Assembly (NCBI RefSeq): GCF_003369915.1
Contig: NW_022881647.1
Span: 372,001-436,000 of the forward strand
DNA from: Drosophila miranda
Taxonomy: Eukaryota; Arthropoda; Insecta; Diptera; Drosophilidae
Length of the DNA: 64,000 nt
Direction: 5' to 3'
Below the pieces are notes generated by a model. It ran no database searches. It saw only the letters and a list, made by a program, of their open reading frames with translations, and had not been told where the DNA came from. Made by a program: the position numbers and the translations under genes. Shown here one piece after another: positions 61,801 to 64,000 of this stretch. Each line of letters starts with the position of its first letter. Within the stretch, counting starts at the first letter, position 1.

Positions 61801-63300
61801 TGTAGCTGTTGCTGTAGCTGCGACTGCTGCTGCTGGTGGAACTGTTGCTGCTGGGGTGGTGTTGCTGCTGCTGCGAGTGCATGGATGAGAGTGTGGTGAT
61901 GCCACGCGACTTGTGCACGACGAAGACTGCACACATTCAAGATGAGTAGCGAGCGGGGCAGGCAGGCGTTGGCAGTGAGCATGTGTGGGTTTCGGTTTGG
62001 GGGGGGGGGGGGGGGGATGAAAAAGAACAAAATTAAAAATTTAAATTAGAATCTAAAACCAATAAATGCTTTCTGTATTCTGTATTTTTCTGAAGTGCAT
62101 TTTAAACGTAAAATTAAATACAAACAATAATCTACTAAAAATAAAAATAATTCAATAGAAATTACCTTCGCTTTGATTACCATCGAAATGATTCGAATTT
62201 GCTTGAACAACCGTCTCTTGGTGTTGTTCTTGTTGTTGCTGTTGGTGTTCGTTTGGCGGGGTGGATCTGCGATTTAAGCCGCCGCTGAATGAATTCGAAT
62301 GCGGAACTAAAAATACCCCAACAAAAATGGAATACAAAAAGAAAATAAGAAATATATAAAGCTTTCCGTTTAAGCAATGAGACACCAACAGGTAAATGAA
62401 CTGAATATTTCCCATTGGTGGGTGGTTATTCAATAAGTTGGGGGTTGCGTTTAGAAGCGGGCAAAAGCATACACATGGGTGAATTTCAGTCCGAGGATGG
62501 TATGAGAATATTATAAAGAACTCCCCCCACTCGAATGACCCCACACCAGGGCAGTCCAGCAACAACAGCAGCCCTTATCAATGATCCGTGTCATGCACAC
62601 GACATGTATGTTGCTTTTTTTGCTCTTTTGCAGCATTCGCTGCGATGAAAGCAGCTCCCATTTTGGGTTTCTATCTACAGTTCAAAAGTGTTGGGTATTT
62701 CTCGTCCCAGTATGGTTTGAAAGATGCTTCTGTCAGTCCAAGTGCTCAGTGAATAAAATATGTCTTAGTGCATATCCCCTATATGTTGATTGTTCAGATG
62801 AATTGTGCTCTCATTATAGACAAACTAATGAAGCTTCAGTTTCGGTGTGCAGCTGGTGTGACAAGACAATGAGGTGTACCTTAGATCTTAAGCTACATCT
62901 AAATGGTAGTTATATTAATTTCTGGTGGGGAAAAACATTGACAAACGAGATCAATGGAGGCAAACAAACAAACAAACGACGGACGAACAGAATGTGTGGG
63001 CAGCAGAACAAGCAAACAAACAACAAACAAATGGAAACAACACATTCATGAGAAACCAGAGGGGGGTATAAACGGGTATAAGCAGGAAGTATTTGGAGTA
63101 CACAGAAAATGCTCGCAAAAAAGTTTGATTGAAAATTTGAAGTAAACCTTGAAATGGCGGCCGATTCGAGGGCGAGCCAACGGGCGGCTGGTCGAGATCG
63201 CTGCGGAGATCGGGTATGGGCATAACGGGCTGCATTGTGAGGCCCCGTCGGTGGCAGATTCCGTGCTCATTGGCGCCCAAGGTGCGACGGGCGATGACAT
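49819..63300 (-). CDS. Patronin: Patronin (CAMSAP) microtubule minus-end protein, 3' portion, with frame and splice lesions
   Basis: Fifteen minus-strand exons fit in phase: 63300-63148, 62306-62166, 61926-61706, 61383-61321, 61131-60967, 60899-60767, 60700-60340, 60285-60184, 59907-59740, 59534-57814, 57745-57509, 57450-57252, 51370-51182, 50307-50022, 49963-49819. The N-terminal CH domain lies beyond the window. Low-complexity Gln-rich linkers and coiled coils (57745-57509: long Arg/Lys/Glu helix) precede a complete C-terminal CKK domain (GPKLYKQPAAKSNRGIILNA, HFLVLFRDAGCQFRALYSY, FTIHNSLWQGKRVQLP). Patronin protects microtubule minus ends. Lesions: exon 61926-61706 lacks one base near 61845; exon 59534-57814 lacks one G near 58770; the acceptor AG before 59907 is missing. 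The first two lie in base runs and may be sequence errors. Intron 57251-51371 holds a transposon nest. Confidence 0.88.
50023..50306 (-). other. Patronin: CKK domain exon pair marker (first part)
   Basis: The first of two exons that encode the CKK microtubule-binding domain. The last exon (49963-49819) completes it. Both read without break and match the CAMSAP family almost over their full length. The donor after FFK is aa/gtgggt, and the final exon starts with the base that completes the Lys codon. Confidence 0.75.
50308..51181 (-). other. Patronin intron before the CKK exons
   Basis: AT-rich, no repeat recognised, no coding signal. Confidence 0.6.
51371..52057. other. Patronin intron, flank of the transposon nest
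   Basis: Single-copy intron DNA with short CACAGTACACAG repeats near 51425-51460. No gene. Confidence 0.55.
52560..53737 (+). pseudogene. R1-like reverse transcriptase fragment
   Basis: Starts inside the palm (GGVPQGSVLGPILWNVMYDD) and includes the catalytic region (GFADDIALVTV, about 52711-52735: FADD rather than YADD), the thumb, and the zinc region (HGCFKQYLHRFRHAEDPYC, CCGPGVDEDAEHVLFVC). The main frame ends at 53597. After a frameshift near 53580 the C-terminal stretch (LERSRTN) continues to 53737. It is related to, but distinct from, the LINE in the lectin intron. Confidence 0.85.
53893..54995 (-). mobile_element. DINE-1 copy inside LINE poly(A) tail
   Basis: About 1.1 kb, with both ends (AACGAGGGGGAACG at left and GAGTATCGGGTATA at right). 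It sits between two stretches of A of the LINE tail, which fixes insertion order: transposon first, then LINE, then DINE-1. Confidence 0.93.
55215..56403. other. Patronin intron, no further feature
   Basis: Single-copy, AT-rich intron. It includes a TATA/GTATAC-like microsatellite near 55495-55525. Confidence 0.55.
56404..56800 (-). mobile_element. DINE-1 copy, internally deleted to about 400 bp
   Basis: Both ends are present; the middle, including the microsatellite and most modules, is gone: 'gtcattatc' joins 'aatcgactcgg' near 56663. It lies in the large Patronin intron. Confidence 0.9.
62307..63147 (-). other. Patronin intron
   Basis: No repeat or coding signal. Includes an 'aacaaacaaac' repeat near 62965-63030. 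Confidence 0.55.
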
Positions 63301-64000
63301 CTACGGTGTGGAGAGTGGCGTCGGGTGGAGCAGAGGGTGGAGATCGAGAAATACATTGCATGTGGCACGTTGTTGCACGTTATACATAGTATGTGTGTGT
63401 GTGTTGTGAGTGTGTTTGTGAGTGTTGTGTGTGGTTAGGACCCAAGTTATCGGTAGATTGTTTTGCGGTTTACAAGTGGCAAGAGAGGAAGCGTTTTTTA
63501 TTGTTGCACATAAACAAAGAAAAAGAGAATCAAGTACAGAAGATTGTTTGATTGTCATTAATGCTGTTCAATTTTGGATTGGCGATATTTTCGTATCCAC
63601 AGCTGCCACTTTGGGGGTTTAATAAATGCCTTTCAGTGGCATGTGGAAAGTGGCAACCGTTGATATTTGACTACATTTTTGCATTGATTTCTAAATGGGG
63701 GGAGGCTGGTGGTGGGCAATGATGAGAATTATATAGTGTTATGATGTGATAATTTCTGGGTGGATTGTTTTGTGGTTTCTAGAATTTCCATTGCGGCAGC
63801 GGATGATGAACCGCAGCGGAACCGCAGCAAGAGAGACTTTGCTGTAATTTGTTTGGTCTTGCAAATATATCTTTTCCTAACAGGTGGGTATCTGTGGTGG
63901 GATCTTGATTGTGGTTCAATCATTTGTAGCGGGAACTCTACGAGCTGTGAAGCATTTCCTTCCTTCCTTCCTTCTGTTGACCAATTCGGGCATAAACGAA
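63301..64000 (-). other. Upstream Patronin intron or further exons
   Basis: Contains GT microsatellite (63390-63435) and CCTT repeats (63957-63974). A minus-strand open frame at 63729-63923 might hold an exon, but no confident splice sites or family match were found. The N-terminal CH domain should lie beyond 64000. Confidence 0.45.

Overview
This is eukaryotic, Drosophila-type DNA: single-copy genes with short GT-AG introns, poly(A) signals, and a very heavy load of nested transposons. The most frequent repeat is a roughly 1.1 kb DINE-1/INE-1 (Helentron; SGM/ISY-like) element with its (GTCY)n microsatellite, found in about 17 whole or partial copies. That DINE-1 subtype points to the obscura group. 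The gene block (cathepsin L-like protease, RASGEF1-type exchange factor, APC10, IMP3, Patronin) is, from memory, Muller element C (D. melanogaster 2R). Several adjacent genes are broken while repeats are dense, which is what a degenerating neo-Y such as that of D. miranda would look like. The species and chromosome are inference, not something the sequence states.

Layout. 1-7.2 kb: 3' part of a BEL/Pao pol, interrupted by an 8-bp-TSD transposon, which holds a palindromic Tc1-like element, which holds two DINE-1 copies. 7.2-11.3 kb: mostly single-copy DNA with no convincing gene. 11.3-25.2 kb: a DINE-1 block. It starts with an inverted pair around a gypsy-type gag fragment, continues as a head-to-tail array, and contains a non-LTR retrotransposon. 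25.2-29.5 kb: a second BEL/Pao element with gag and protease only, carrying two short DNA transposons, each with a perfect 8-bp target duplication. 29.9-37.2 kb: a four-exon C-type lectin gene with an R1-like LINE in intron 1 and an alternative acidic C-terminal exon. 38.7-39.0 kb: a possible small gene. 39.5-48.3 kb: a DINE-1 copy just upstream of a cathepsin L-like pseudogene, then an intact RASGEF1-like gene, then the divergent pair APC10 (frameshifted) and IMP3 (splice donor lost, deletions). 49.8-64 kb: the 3' two thirds of Patronin on the minus strand, with 15 exons visible. Its large intron holds a three-level transposon nest.

State of the genes. The lectin and the RASGEF1-like gene read through intact. 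The protease has a frameshift and three in-frame stops. APC10 has a short frame-changing deletion. IMP3 has a GT-to-TT donor change and two deletions. Patronin has two one-base frameshifts and a missing splice acceptor AG. The main interest is this contrast between intact and decayed neighbours and the exceptional, readable order of nested insertions. I found no new cellular pathway or defence-like system.
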